A stretch of DNA of 64,000 nt. Source: Betaproteobacteria bacterium LSUCC0117. GTDB lineage: Bacteria; Pseudomonadota; Gammaproteobacteria; Burkholderiales; Burkholderiaceae_C. Positions 34,603-43,561 of the stretch are shown in pieces. The position numbers and the translations under genes are program-made. The stretch lies in the NCBI GenBank assembly GCA_030441535.1, contig JAUJFZ010000004.1:124001-188000 (forward strand). The letters are read 5' to 3'. The notes beneath the pieces are model-generated. The model did not search any database and was not told where the DNA came from. It saw only the letters and a list, made by a program, of their open reading frames with translations. Position 1 is the stretch's first letter; each line of letters begins with the position of its first letter.

Positions 34603-35526
34603 ATGGACGCGGCGCTTTTCATCATGCAGGTCCTCAACGGCTTGCAGCTCGGTTTGTTGCTGTTCCTGGTGGCATCGGGGCTGACGCTGGTATTCGGAAT
34701 CATGGATTTCGTCAACCTCGCGCATGCCTCGCTCTACATGGTCGGCGCCATGATTTGTGCCTCTGTCACGTTCGTTGTCGATAGTTTTTTATGGGCGATC
34801 GTCATCGCGTTGCCACTGACCGCTTTGGTCGGATGGGCGGTCGAGCGCTTTGTTGCGCGAAAGCTGTACGCCCGTGACCACTTGGATCAAGTGCTTGCGA
34901 CCTTCGGATTGATTCTTGTGTTGGGTACCAGTGCCCATTTGATATGGGGTCCCCAGGGCATTGCGGTGCCGTTGCCGGAGTGGCTGCGGGGCCAGGTCAC
35001 GCTGTCTGAAACGTTGGTCTTACCACGATATCGGTTGTTAATCATCGGGGCTGGCCTGTCCGCCGCAGCAGGGTTGTTTTGGCTGGTGAATTACACGCGT
35101 CTGGGAATGCTGATCCGTGCGGGCGCCTCTAATCGACGCATGGCCTCGGCGCTGGGCGTGAACATTGAATTTTTGTTCTCGGTGGTGTTTGCTTTGGGCG
35201 CCGCGTTGGCCGGCCTTGCCGGTATGCTCATTACCCCCATCACAGAAGCCTCTTTGGGAATGGGTAACAGCATCATCATCACGGCGTTTGTCGTCATCAT
35301 CGTGGGCGGTATCGGCTCAATGAAGGGGGCGTTCATCGCAGCGATGTTGATTGGCATGATTGACACGCTTGGACGGGCATTTCTCGATGGCTTTTTTGCG
35401 TTGTTTATGTCGCTCGAAGCTGCAGAGAACTCTGCGCCAGCGGTGTCTGCGATGTTGCTTTACATCATTATGGCAGTCGTTCTGGCCTTCAAACCCGCGG
35501 GCTTATTTCCGCCTAAGGTCCGCTAA
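34603..35526 (+). CDS. HAAT ABC transporter permease, LivH type (system 2)
   Basis: A 307-residue LivH-family permease with about eight helices. FIMQVLNGLQLGLLLFLVAS, MDFVNLAHASLYMVGAM and VIIVGGIGSMKGAFIAAMLIG are recognisable. The ATG at 34603 is chosen over an in-frame codon at 34528 that would translate through the terminator hairpin. Its stop overlaps the LivM start (TAATG). Confidence 0.9.
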   Translation: MDAALFIMQVLNGLQLGLLLFLVASGLTLVFGIMDFVNLAHASLYMVGAMICASVTFVVDSFLWAIVIALPLTALVGWAVERFVARKLYARDHLDQVLATFGLILVLGTSAHLIWGPQGIAVPLPEWLRGQVTLSETLVLPRYRLLIIGAGLSAAAGLFWLVNYTRLGMLIRAGASNRRMASALGVNIEFLFSVVFALGAALAGLAGMLITPITEASLGMGNSIIITAFVVIIVGGIGSMKGAFIAAMLIGMIDTLGRAFLDGFFALFMSLEAAENSAPAVSAMLLYIIMAVVLAFKPAGLFPPKVR

Positions 35527-36518
35527 TGGGTCAGAACTCTTACCCCAAATTAACCTTTGTAGTGTTACTGCTGCTGGCGGTTGTACCGCCGCTTTTGTAC
35601 GTTTTAGGTAACCCGTTTTACTTGGACTTGGCCACGCGCTTAACCATTCTCGCGACCGCTGCAGTCGCGCTCAATTTGGTGTTGGGCTACGGTGGTTTGG
35701 TGTCTTTTGGACACGCAGCGTATGTCGGTATTGGCGCATACGCGGTGGGCATCCCGGGCTACCATGCTTTGTATGGCGGCCTGGAATCACTGGGATTGGC
35801 CACACATTCAGGCTTCGTGCACTTGGCATTGGCGATGAGTATCAGTGCCGTTTTTGCCTTTCTAACCGGCTTGGTGTGTTTGCGTACCAAAGGCGTGTAC
35901 TTCATCATGATCACGATGGCGTTTGCCCAAATGATCTACTACGCCATCGTCTCCATCAAAACCTATGGCGGTGATGATGGCTTGACCATCGATGTTCGAT
36001 CTGAATTCCCCGGCATCTCTCTTGACAATCCTTTGCAGTTGTTTGCGGTGAGTTACGGGGTGTTGTTGTTCGCGATTGTGGTGGTTCGTACCCTGGTCAA
36101 CTCGCGCTTCGGTATGGTGCTGCAAGGCGCTAAGGGGAACAATGAGCGGGTCATCATGCTGGGGTACAACACCTACGCCTACCGACTCACGGCTTACGTT
36201 ATCTCAGGGGCTTTAGCGGGCCTAGCCGGCGCATTGTTGGGCAATTTCACCACGTTCATTTCACCTGAAATGATGGATTGGACCCGCTCGGGTGACCTGA
36301 TGTTCATGGTCATTTTGGGGGGAGTGGCCACCACCATTGGTCCTGTGCTGGGCAGCGTGGTGTTCATTGTGATTGAGGAGATCTTGTCATCCTTCACGGT
36401 GTATTGGCAGTTACCGTTTGGTCTGTTACTGATGGCCGTGGTGCTGTATGGCCGTGGCGGCTTGGTTGGGTTTTTCAAAAGCCGCTCTGCGCCTGCCAAG
36501 TCGGAGTCAAAGCCATGA
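35526..36518 (+). CDS. HAAT ABC transporter permease, LivM type (system 2)
   Basis: A 330-residue LivM-family permease. LVLGYGGLVSFGHAAYVGIGAY near residue 55, LRTKGVYFIMITMAFAQMIYY and FMVILGGVATTIGPVLG are family features. Coupled to the LivH stop at 35524-35526, and the LivG start overlaps its end (ATGA). Confidence 0.9.
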   Translation: MGQNSYPKLTFVVLLLLAVVPPLLYVLGNPFYLDLATRLTILATAAVALNLVLGYGGLVSFGHAAYVGIGAYAVGIPGYHALYGGLESLGLATHSGFVHLALAMSISAVFAFLTGLVCLRTKGVYFIMITMAFAQMIYYAIVSIKTYGGDDGLTIDVRSEFPGISLDNPLQLFAVSYGVLLFAIVVVRTLVNSRFGMVLQGAKGNNERVIMLGYNTYAYRLTAYVISGALAGLAGALLGNFTTFISPEMMDWTRSGDLMFMVILGGVATTIGPVLGSVVFIVIEEILSSFTVYWQLPFGLLLMAVVLYGRGGLVGFFKSRSAPAKSESKP

Positions 36519-37279
36519 CCGATTTCATTCTTGAAACCCAGCACCTGTCGAAAGCGTTTGGCGGCATTCGCGCCACAGACGATCTTGATCTGCAAGTGTT
36601 ACCGGGCGAATTACACGCCGTGATTGGCCCCAACGGTGCCGGCAAAACAACCTTGATTTCACAGCTCTGCGGATTGCAAACGCCTGACACCGGTGCGATT
36701 TTGTACAAGGGTAAAGACATCACAAACTTACCCCCCTACAAACGCGCGCACCTGGGTATTGCCCGCTCCTTCCAAATCACCTCGTTGATCATGGAAATGA
36801 CCGTCCTCGATAACGTGGCGTTAGCCGTGCAAGCGCGTATGGGCTCCTCATTCCGATTCTTCAAGCCAGCGCGGCAGATCAGTGCCATCCGTGATCAAGC
36901 CATGGACTGCCTCGCGCGCGTTAATCTAGCGCACCGCGCAGACGTCCTGACGCATGAACTGTCGCACGGCGAGCACCGGCATATCGAAATCGCCATTGCC
37001 CTCGCTGCAAAGGCTGATCTGATGTTGCTGGATGAGCCGATGGCCGGTTTGGGTGTGGAGGAGAGCCGGGCGATGGTTGATTTGCTGACTGCAGTCAAAA
37101 CGCACACCACGATTGTGTTGATTGAACATGACATGGACGTGGTTTTCGCTTTGGCCGATCGGATTTCTGTATTGGTATACGGCCACATCATCGCTACGGG
37201 TAGCCCCAGTGAGATCCGCGCCAATAAAGAAGTCGAAATTGCGTACTTGGGCGAAGAAAGTGGAGCCAGCGCATGCTAA
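36515..37279 (+). CDS. HAAT ABC transporter ATPase, LivG type (system 2)
   Basis: A 254-residue ATPase with Walker A GPNGAGKTT, Q-loop RSFQIT, signature LSHGEHRHIEIA, Walker B DLMLLDEP and switch IEHDMD. The signature keeps its glycine. The start overlaps the LivM stop and its end overlaps the LivF start. Confidence 0.92.
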   Translation: MTDFILETQHLSKAFGGIRATDDLDLQVLPGELHAVIGPNGAGKTTLISQLCGLQTPDTGAILYKGKDITNLPPYKRAHLGIARSFQITSLIMEMTVLDNVALAVQARMGSSFRFFKPARQISAIRDQAMDCLARVNLAHRADVLTHELSHGEHRHIEIAIALAAKADLMLLDEPMAGLGVEESRAMVDLLTAVKTHTTIVLIEHDMDVVFALADRISVLVYGHIIATGSPSEIRANKEVEIAYLGEESGASAC

Positions 37280-37974
37280 CGGTCAGCGGGTTGTCCGCAC
37301 ATTACGGTTCGTCACAGGCGCTATTTGATGTCAATTTGACGTTGGAGGCCGGGCGTGTGATCACGTTGTTAGGCCGCAATGGCATGGGTAAAACCACCAC
37401 GATCAACGCGATCATGGGCTTGGTGCCCCCATCGGGCGGAGAGATTCGGTTTGACGGCCAGGTACTCAACGGCATGGCAGCGTTTCGTATCGCCAACTTG
37501 GGTCTCGGCTTGGTGCCGGAGGGGCGTCAGGTATTTCCCAACTTAACGGTCAAAGAAAATCTCATCGCGACGGCGTCGAACCACTTGAAACAGAGCGAAC
37601 CCTGGACGCTTGCCCGGGTGCTCGACATGTTTCCGGAGTTGGAATCGCGGTTGGGTTCGATGGGTAATTTACTGTCGGGGGGTGAGCAGCAGATGCTGGC
37701 GATCGCCCGGGCCCTGATGACCAACCCCAAACTCCTGATTTTGGACGAGGCGACCGAGGGCCTGGCGCCATTGGTTCGTCGTCGTATTTGGGAGGCCTTG
37801 GCAAAGATTCGCGCTACCGGACTGTCGATCTTGATCGTCGATAAAAACCTGCACGATCTGCTGAAATTAGCTGATACGCACGTGGTGATCCAACGGGGTC
37901 GAACCGTTTGGAACGGCAGCAGTGAGGCGCTGATGGCTGACGCGGAATTAAGGGCGACACACCTCGGTATGTAG
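37273..37974 (+). CDS. HAAT ABC transporter ATPase, LivF type (system 2)
   Basis: A 233-residue ATPase of normal LivF length. Walker A GRNGMGKTT, signature LSGGEQQMLAIARAL, Walker B LLILDEA. The usual VEQN switch is VDKN here. The ATG lies within the end of the LivG gene. It converges with the LivF gene of system 3, 29 bases away, with no terminator visible between. Confidence 0.92.
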   Translation: MLTVSGLSAHYGSSQALFDVNLTLEAGRVITLLGRNGMGKTTTINAIMGLVPPSGGEIRFDGQVLNGMAAFRIANLGLGLVPEGRQVFPNLTVKENLIATASNHLKQSEPWTLARVLDMFPELESRLGSMGNLLSGGEQQMLAIARALMTNPKLLILDEATEGLAPLVRRRIWEALAKIRATGLSILIVDKNLHDLLKLADTHVVIQRGRTVWNGSSEALMADAELRATHLGM

Positions 37975-38003
37975 CAGCCCCCGATCCGGCGTTGATCAGT
38001 ATC

Positions 38004-38726
38004 CTAAAGGGCAGGCGCTGTTCCCAGAAACAGGCGGTCCATATTGGGGTCCGCCAGGATCTCGGATGCTGGCTTTTGCAAAACCAAACGGCCTGACTCC
38101 AGCGCTATGGCCGTGTCTGAGTGCTTCAAAGCACTTTTGACGTTCTGCTCGACCATGAGTATCGTCGTACCTTGTGCGACCAAATCTCGCAGCAGAACAA
38201 ATACCCCTTGCACCACCTGAGGCGACAGTCCAATAGATGGTTCATCGATGAGCAACACTTTCGGGCGAAGCAATAATGCACGGCCGACTTCCAATTGCTT
38301 TTGCTCGCCCCCAGATAGAGAGGACGCCTTGCTATTTAAGCGCTCTTTAATCCGTGGGAAACGATCCAAAATCTCTGGTATGCGCTTGCGTGTCTCGTCC
38401 ATACCAATCGTGATGCCACCGAGCTCGAGGTTTTCTAAAACGGACAGCTGACCGAATAGGTTACGACCTTGCGGCACGAAGGCAATGCCTTTCGCCAGCA
38501 GATCACGTGGTGACGTGCCTGCGATCTCTTGACCGTCCAGCAGAATGCGGCCCTGTCGCGGCTTTAAAAGTCCAAAAAGCGTTTTCAGGACCGTTGATTT
38601 GCCCGCACCGTTTGGCCCAATCAAAAGTGTAACCGTGCCCGTTTCCGCCTTGAATGACAGATTATTAAGGATCATGAAGTCCTTATAGCCCGCCACAACA
38701 TTATCAAATTCAATACAGGTACTCAC
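38004..38726 (-). CDS. HAAT ABC transporter ATPase, LivF type (system 3)
   Basis: A 240-residue LivF ATPase with Walker A GPNGAGKST, signature LSGGEQKQLEVGRAL, Walker B VLLIDEPS and VEQN. It is the last gene of the - strand system 3 operon, three bases after LivG. Its tail meets the tail of system 2. Confidence 0.92.
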   Translation of the reverse strand: MSTCIEFDNVVAGYKDFMILNNLSFKAETGTVTLLIGPNGAGKSTVLKTLFGLLKPRQGRILLDGQEIAGTSPRDLLAKGIAFVPQGRNLFGQLSVLENLELGGITIGMDETRKRIPEILDRFPRIKERLNSKASSLSGGEQKQLEVGRALLLRPKVLLIDEPSIGLSPQVVQGVFVLLRDLVAQGTTILMVEQNVKSALKHSDTAIALESGRLVLQKPASEILADPNMDRLFLGTAPAL

Positions 38727-38729
38727 GCT

Positions 38730-39482
38730 TTAACTCCCCAAGTAAGCGTCGAGCACTTGCTTGTTATTCCGGATTTCGTCAGGGGTTCCGATGGCCAAGA
38801 CGTCGCCTTCCACCATCACCATGACCCGGTGACACAGACTCATGATGAAATCCATGTTGTGTTCGATCACCACGAAGGTACTCCCACGCTCTTTGTTCAA
38901 GTCGCGCAGTAGGTCGCCAATGTCTCTGACCAGTTTGGGATTAACGCCTGCACACGGCTCATCCAACAAGATCAGCGCAGGCTCGCTCATGAAGGCCATT
39001 GCAATGTCAACCAGCTTTTGCTGACCGTAGCTGAGCTCGCCAGCCGGTTTATCAGCGACGTGGGCAATGTGGAACTTTTGAATCAGAGCATCTGCTTTAT
39101 CTCCTAGTCCAGAGTCTGAAGGCGCGAACATGCGAGAAAACAAAGTGCCTTTGTGCTCCTGCGCGGCAACGATGAGATTTTCGCGTACGGTCATCTTGCC
39201 AAATACCTGAAGGGTCTGGAACGTGCGTCCGACACCACGGTGGTTCAGCGCCAGAGCCGATAGCCCGGATACATCTTCTCCGCGCAATTCAATTTGCCCA
39301 TGATCGGGTTGAATTTGGCCAAGCATGGCATTGAATAGTGTGGTCTTTCCAGATCCATTGGGACCAATCACACCAAAAATTTCACCCGGTTGGACTTCAA
39401 AAGACACGCCTTTGACCGCTTGAATAGCGCCATAGGATTTAGCCAAGTTGTGCACGGTCAAGGTGGCTTGGTTGGCGTTCAT
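38730..39482 (-). CDS. HAAT ABC transporter ATPase, LivG type (system 3)
   Basis: A 250-residue LivG ATPase with Walker A GPNGSGKTT, Q-loop GRTFQTLQ, canonical signature LSYGQQKLVDIA, Walker B LILLDEPCAG and switch IEHNMD. The start overlaps the LivM stop by ATGA. Confidence 0.92.
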   Translation of the reverse strand: MNANQATLTVHNLAKSYGAIQAVKGVSFEVQPGEIFGVIGPNGSGKTTLFNAMLGQIQPDHGQIELRGEDVSGLSALALNHRGVGRTFQTLQVFGKMTVRENLIVAAQEHKGTLFSRMFAPSDSGLGDKADALIQKFHIAHVADKPAGELSYGQQKLVDIAMAFMSEPALILLDEPCAGVNPKLVRDIGDLLRDLNKERGSTFVVIEHNMDFIMSLCHRVMVMVEGDVLAIGTPDEIRNNKQVLDAYLGS

Positions 39483-40465
39483 GATGCCTCCCCAATTTGC
39501 TTTGCACTGGCTGCACGCGCTGCTGATGCGGCTTTTGATTGTTTCCGCGCACGGATGCGATCAGGAATCGACAATAAGCCATCGGGTAACCAAATCATCA
39601 ATGCGACAACTGCGAATCCAAATACGGTGAGGTACCAAGCTTGAGCAAATCGCAGCCATTCAGGGAGGATGACTCCGACTGCTGCGCCAATAACTGGGCC
39701 AAAGAAATAGCCGGGCCCGCCAACGACCACCATCAGGTACATCATGATCGAGTAGTGCACCGCAAAGGGTGCCGGATCGATAAACCCGACCTGAGCGGCA
39801 AACAGGCCACCCGCAATGCCAGCAAAGCCAGATCCAATGGCAAATGCAAGCAGGGTATAGCTGCGGGTATCCACGCCCAGACTTTCGGCGCGGATGGGGT
39901 TGTCACGCAGCGCCTTGAATGCCTTACCCCAAGGAGAACGCAGCAGGCCACCCAAAAGCAGTGCGAGGACGACTGTGATGACGAGCACCATATAGTAGTA
40001 GGGCAGGTTACGGTCCAAGCTCATGCCGAAGAATTCGGGGCGCATGATGTTGTTGATACCGTAAGTGCCACCCGTCAGCCACTCCTCATTGCGCATGACG
40101 AGCCAAACTGCCGCATTGAAACCGAGGGTGGCAAATGCCAAATAAATGGTTTGCACGCGTAAAGCGGGGAAGCCCAAGCCCAGGCCGATCACAAAGCACA
40201 GTAGCGCGCCGATCGGCAGGCCGATCCAAAAGCTGATACCCGCTTTGATCAGGATGGCGACGGTGTACGCACCGATGCCGAAGAAGGCGGCGTGGCCCAG
40301 CGATTTTTGTCCGGCGTAGCCCACCGTTAGGTTCAGTCCCATGATGGCGATCATGTAGATTAGCCACGTGGTGAAGAGGTGAATACCGTAGTTTTTTAGG
40401 AACGTTGGTGTAACCACCATAAAGATGGCAGCGATCACAAGCAGACTGAGATGTAAGCGCTTCAT
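39479..40465 (-). CDS. HAAT ABC transporter permease, LivM type (system 3)
   Basis: A 328-residue LivM permease with GYAGQKSLGHAAFFGIGAYT, LRVQTIYLAFATLGFNAAVWL and VVVGGPGYFFGPVIG. Both ends overlap neighbouring genes by four bases. The C-terminal tail is Lys/Ala-rich (ARKQSKAASAARAASAKQ). Confidence 0.9.
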   Translation of the reverse strand: MKRLHLSLLVIAAIFMVVTPTFLKNYGIHLFTTWLIYMIAIMGLNLTVGYAGQKSLGHAAFFGIGAYTVAILIKAGISFWIGLPIGALLCFVIGLGLGFPALRVQTIYLAFATLGFNAAVWLVMRNEEWLTGGTYGINNIMRPEFFGMSLDRNLPYYYMVLVITVVLALLLGGLLRSPWGKAFKALRDNPIRAESLGVDTRSYTLLAFAIGSGFAGIAGGLFAAQVGFIDPAPFAVHYSIMMYLMVVVGGPGYFFGPVIGAAVGVILPEWLRFAQAWYLTVFGFAVVALMIWLPDGLLSIPDRIRARKQSKAASAARAASAKQIGEAS

Positions 40466-41337
40466 ACTTTTCGCTCCTCTTTACGACCGAGGAGACCTTG
40501 CGGTCGGAACATGATCACAAACATGAATACGATCAACGCAACCGCGTCTTTGTATGCAGGTGAGATGTAGGCGGCGGCCATATTCTCCAACACCCCTACC
40601 AGTAAGCCACCCACCAATGCGCCGCGGGAGTTGGTAAAGCCGCCGATGATGGCGGCGAAGAACGCCTTGGTACCTAGAAGCTCTCCCATGTCGAATTTTG
40701 CAAGGAAAGTCGGCGTCACCAGTAATGCAGCGGCGGCGGCAAGCAGCGCATTGATGGCAAAGGTGTACAAAATCATTCGGGGCACGTTGATACCCAATAC
40801 CGTCGCACTCTCCGTGTTTTGGGCCACGGCTTGCATGGCGCGACCAGTTACGGTTTTACTCAAAAACGCTTGGGTAGCCCAAATTAGGAAGCCAGCTACT
40901 ACCAATGTGCCAATGTCTGTGGCAGACAAAATGACACCACCGATGTTGTAGATGTCATCTGGGAAAATTTGTGGAAACGGTTGCGGTTCAGCGCTGTATC
41001 CTGCGCGCACGCCGTTGCGCAGCACAAAGCTAAGGCCGATCGTCGCAACGACGATAGGCATCATGCCATGCTTGAATAACGGGTCAACCAAGCCGCGCTT
41101 GAACGCCCAGCCCAGCACGATGGTGCTGAACACGCAGGCCATGATGAATGCTGGAATGATTTGAACGCCCATGTGCAGGGCAATCACCATGACGATAGCG
41201 GGCACCATGACAAACTCACCTTGAGCGAAATTGATGGTGCCAGAGGCCTGCCAAAGCAGCGTAAAGCCAAGCGCAACCAACGCGTAAATCGCACCAGTGG
41301 CCAGCCCACTAAACAAAAGCTGTAGGAAATCAGTCAT
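40462..41337 (-). CDS. HAAT ABC transporter permease, LivH type (system 3)
   Basis: A 291-residue LivH permease. LFSGLATGAIYALVALGFTL and GTINFAQGEFVMVPA near the N-terminus and AAIIGGFTNSRGALVGGLLVG near the C-terminus identify it. The ATG at 41337 (MTDFLQL) fits homologues better than one at 41361; neither has a clear ribosome site. It follows the binding-protein gene and its hairpin. Confidence 0.88.
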   Translation of the reverse strand: MTDFLQLLFSGLATGAIYALVALGFTLLWQASGTINFAQGEFVMVPAIVMVIALHMGVQIIPAFIMACVFSTIVLGWAFKRGLVDPLFKHGMMPIVVATIGLSFVLRNGVRAGYSAEPQPFPQIFPDDIYNIGGVILSATDIGTLVVAGFLIWATQAFLSKTVTGRAMQAVAQNTESATVLGINVPRMILYTFAINALLAAAAALLVTPTFLAKFDMGELLGTKAFFAAIIGGFTNSRGALVGGLLVGVLENMAAAYISPAYKDAVALIVFMFVIMFRPQGLLGRKEERKV

Positions 41338-41381
41338 ATTTATATAAGGGTATGACCCCATCCCAGAACAGGACGGGGAGC

Positions 41382-41405
41382 GGGATGGCGCACTTGCGCC
41401 ACCCC
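41382..41405 (-). other. Intercistronic stem-loop after binding-protein gene (system 3)
   Basis: On the - strand, eight bases after the receptor stop, GGGGTGGCGCA pairs with TGCGCCATCCC over an AG turn (11 pairs with one G-T; in vivo the top pair or two would open). There is no T run, so it probably stabilises the receptor mRNA rather than stopping transcription. Confidence 0.6.
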
Positions 41406-41412
41406 ATCAGTC

Positions 41413-42552
41413 TTACTTTTTGCCGAGCGGTGGGAGCGTCTCGGTGACAACGCCTTTGCCGTTAACCACTTCAATCATGAAGCTCTCACGGTCGAGGTCA
41501 CCTTTATCATCCCAGCACAGATTCATGAGGATACCCGGCTCTTCTTTCGTCGTGTAGCAAGCGTTGTGCAATGCCTTGGCTACGGCTTCGCGGTCGAACT
41601 TGCCAACACGCTCAATAGCCGCCTTGAGGGTGTAGACGCCCATGTAGCCCTTGGCCCCGTTGTGGTCGGTTGAGGCTTTGTATGCTGCCATGTACTTTTG
41701 GCCAAACTCCTTCAATTGGGGCGCCTCGGTGGTCAGACCCACGTGCGCCTTGGCACCATTGGCAGCATCGCCGGCCAACTCAATGACTTTCTGACCCGTC
41801 AGTGTAGTCTCGCCGATGATGGGCTTGTTCCATCCTTGCTTACGCAATGTTTGCAACAAACGCGCTGATTCTTCCTCGTTCAAGTAAACAAATAACGCAT
41901 CCGCGCCACTGTTTTTGGCATTCAAAACCGCTGCGGTGAAGTCAACTTGCCCTTGATCGGTCGAGATGTCCGCCACGATACTGGTGCTGCTGCCCTCCAT
42001 GAGCTTCTTCATGGTGTCTCGGCCGCCTTTGCCGAAGTCGTTGTTGACGTAGATAACAGCCAGCTTCTTTGAGATACCGTTGATGTAACGCGCGACTTTC
42101 GGGAAGGAAACGCTCTGGCCAAACGAAGTGCGGAACACGTACGGGTTGCCCTGTTGAGTAACAGCTGCGCCCTCGCCACCGGTGAAGTTCGGTACACCAC
42201 CGCGGCGGCTTTCTGCTTGCGACACCATGATGGAGCCAGAATAAACAGGGCCGAAGATGGCGAAAACGTCATTGTCAACGGCCTTTTGTGTCAAGCCTTT
42301 GGCAACACCTGGGTTGGTTTGGGTGTCCTCGGTGGTGTATTCGATTTTTTTACCGAGAATACCGCCCTTCGCGTTGATCTCTTTGATGGCGAGTTCTGCA
42401 CCGTTTTTAAAGTTGGTGCCAGCGGTGGTTCCGGGACCTGACAACTCCACAATGTTGGCGAACTTGACCGTGTCGGCTGCGTGTGTCACGGCCATGCTGC
42501 TGAGCAGGGTCGCGGCAGCAAGGGCCTTGAGAACAAAACGCTTTTTCATCAT
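41413..42552 (-). CDS. HAAT-type ABC transporter substrate-binding protein (system 3)
   Basis: A 379-residue LivK-like receptor with signal peptide (MMKKRFVLKALAAATLLSS, cleavage near THAAD at about residue 26). The mature part opens TVKFANIVELSGPGTTAGTN. AGGAG lies about five bases before the first of two adjacent ATG codons. It heads system 3 and is divergent from the IclR regulator, with the PcaU-type operator between them, which points to an aromatic acid ligand under inducer control. Confidence 0.9.
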   Translation of the reverse strand: MMKKRFVLKALAAATLLSSMAVTHAADTVKFANIVELSGPGTTAGTNFKNGAELAIKEINAKGGILGKKIEYTTEDTQTNPGVAKGLTQKAVDNDVFAIFGPVYSGSIMVSQAESRRGGVPNFTGGEGAAVTQQGNPYVFRTSFGQSVSFPKVARYINGISKKLAVIYVNNDFGKGGRDTMKKLMEGSSTSIVADISTDQGQVDFTAAVLNAKNSGADALFVYLNEEESARLLQTLRKQGWNKPIIGETTLTGQKVIELAGDAANGAKAHVGLTTEAPQLKEFGQKYMAAYKASTDHNGAKGYMGVYTLKAAIERVGKFDREAVAKALHNACYTTKEEPGILMNLCWDDKGDLDRESFMIEVVNGKGVVTETLPPLGKK

Positions 42553-42625
42553 TTATCTCCTGTTGTTTCAATTGGCAGAGGTGCCGTCGTTTGACGTTGG
42601 CGCATAATTACGCCGAACGTGTGTC

Positions 42626-42653
42626 AGTTTAGGTGGACGAAGTCTGGTGACAA
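42626..42653 (-). promoter_or_regulatory. Candidate promoter for HAAT system 3
   Basis: On the - strand, TTGTCA (42653-42648), a 16-base spacer and TAAACT (42631-42626). The -10 is weak, as expected for an activated promoter, and the IclR operator lies just upstream of the -35. Confidence 0.4.
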
Positions 42654-42668
42654 CCCGTTACTGGTGTT

Positions 42669-42712
42669 TTTTGGCCGAATAGCGGTGCATTTTGTCCGAT
42701 ATTCGGCCAAAA
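42669..42712. promoter_or_regulatory. Three-repeat IclR operator, PcaU/PobR type
   Basis: Three copies of a ten-base repeat: TTTTGGCCGA (42669-42678), TTTTGTCCGA (42690-42699, one change) and the inverse TCGGCCAAAA (42703-42712). The last two form a palindrome with a three-base centre; the first is a direct repeat two helical turns (21 bases) away. This is the architecture described for PcaU and PobR of Acinetobacter: a palindrome plus a third direct repeat. It lies between the receptor gene and the IclR gene. Confidence 0.75.
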
Positions 42713-42741
42713 TAAGGGTAATAACTGATAAGGGTTTCGCA

Positions 42742-43533
42742 ATGAAATCAGCGGATACACGGTCACCGATGGCTTACCGGGATGACCCCAAAAATTGGGT
42801 GGCTGGCCTGGAAAAGGGTTTGGCTATCTTTGATGTTTTTGACGCCGAGCACTCGCGGTTTACTGCGACAGAGATTGCAAAACTGTGTGGTTTGTCTCGG
42901 ACTGCAGCCAGACGATACCTCAACACCTTGATCGGCTTGGGGTTCTTTTCAACGGATGGAAAGCTGTACTGGTTGACCCCGAAAATCATGCGTCTGGGTT
43001 CCGCCTACCTGGAGTCCGCACGCCTGCCCCGGCTTGTGCAGCCTGCGCTTCAGAGTTTGGCCGCCAGTACGCAGGAAATCAGCTACGTCTCGATTTTGGA
43101 TGGCCATGACGTGGTCTACATTGCCCGCAATGGGTCGAATCGCAGTATGAATACGGGCTTTGTGTTGGGCGCACGCATACCGGCCCACACCACGGCAGCA
43201 GGCCAGCTACTCTTGGCCTTGCAAGGAAATGAGGCGATTGATGCGTGGCTGGCCAGCAAACCATTGCACACCTACACGCCGTTCACGTTGACCAACCCCG
43301 ACCAAATGCGCGCGCATTTGCAAGGGTTACGCCGTCAAGACTGGGCAGTTTCAGAACAGCAGTTTGACTTGGCCTATCGGGGCGTTGCCGTGCCGCTGCG
43401 AGATAACCGTGGCCAGGTCTTAGCTGCTCTCAATATCTCTATGCCGATGGGCAATGAGTCCACCGAACACGCTGTTAGTCGCGTGTTGCCACAAATGCAG
43501 GAAACCGCGCAACGCCTGCGCCAGTTGCTCTAA
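42742..43533 (+). CDS. IclR-family regulator, PcaR/PcaU/PobR-like
   Basis: A 263-residue regulator. The N-terminal helix-turn-helix (about 22-85) has FTATEIAKLCGLSRTAARRY, and the IclR effector domain (about 95-260) has IPAHTTAAGQLLLAL and AVPLRDNRGQVLAALNISMP. The GLEKGLAIFDVF opening and the SRTAARRYL recognition helix are of the PcaR/PcaU/PobR type, regulators of protocatechuate and hydroxybenzoate genes. The ATG at 42742 is chosen over an upstream in-frame start that would place coding sequence through the operator. It probably activates system 3 and controls itself. Confidence 0.87.
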   Translation: MKSADTRSPMAYRDDPKNWVAGLEKGLAIFDVFDAEHSRFTATEIAKLCGLSRTAARRYLNTLIGLGFFSTDGKLYWLTPKIMRLGSAYLESARLPRLVQPALQSLAASTQEISYVSILDGHDVVYIARNGSNRSMNTGFVLGARIPAHTTAAGQLLLALQGNEAIDAWLASKPLHTYTPFTLTNPDQMRAHLQGLRRQDWAVSEQQFDLAYRGVAVPLRDNRGQVLAALNISMPMGNESTEHAVSRVLPQMQETAQRLRQLL

Positions 43534-43561
43534 AGAACGAAGGCGAACTGGCAACGGCGCA

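Noticed and set aside
37975..38003. Terminator between the converging HAAT operons
   Set aside because: The 29-base gap shows no stem-loop with a T run.
42619..42741. Upstream extension of the IclR gene
   Set aside because: It would place coding sequence across the three-repeat operator and adds residues not typical of IclR N-termini.
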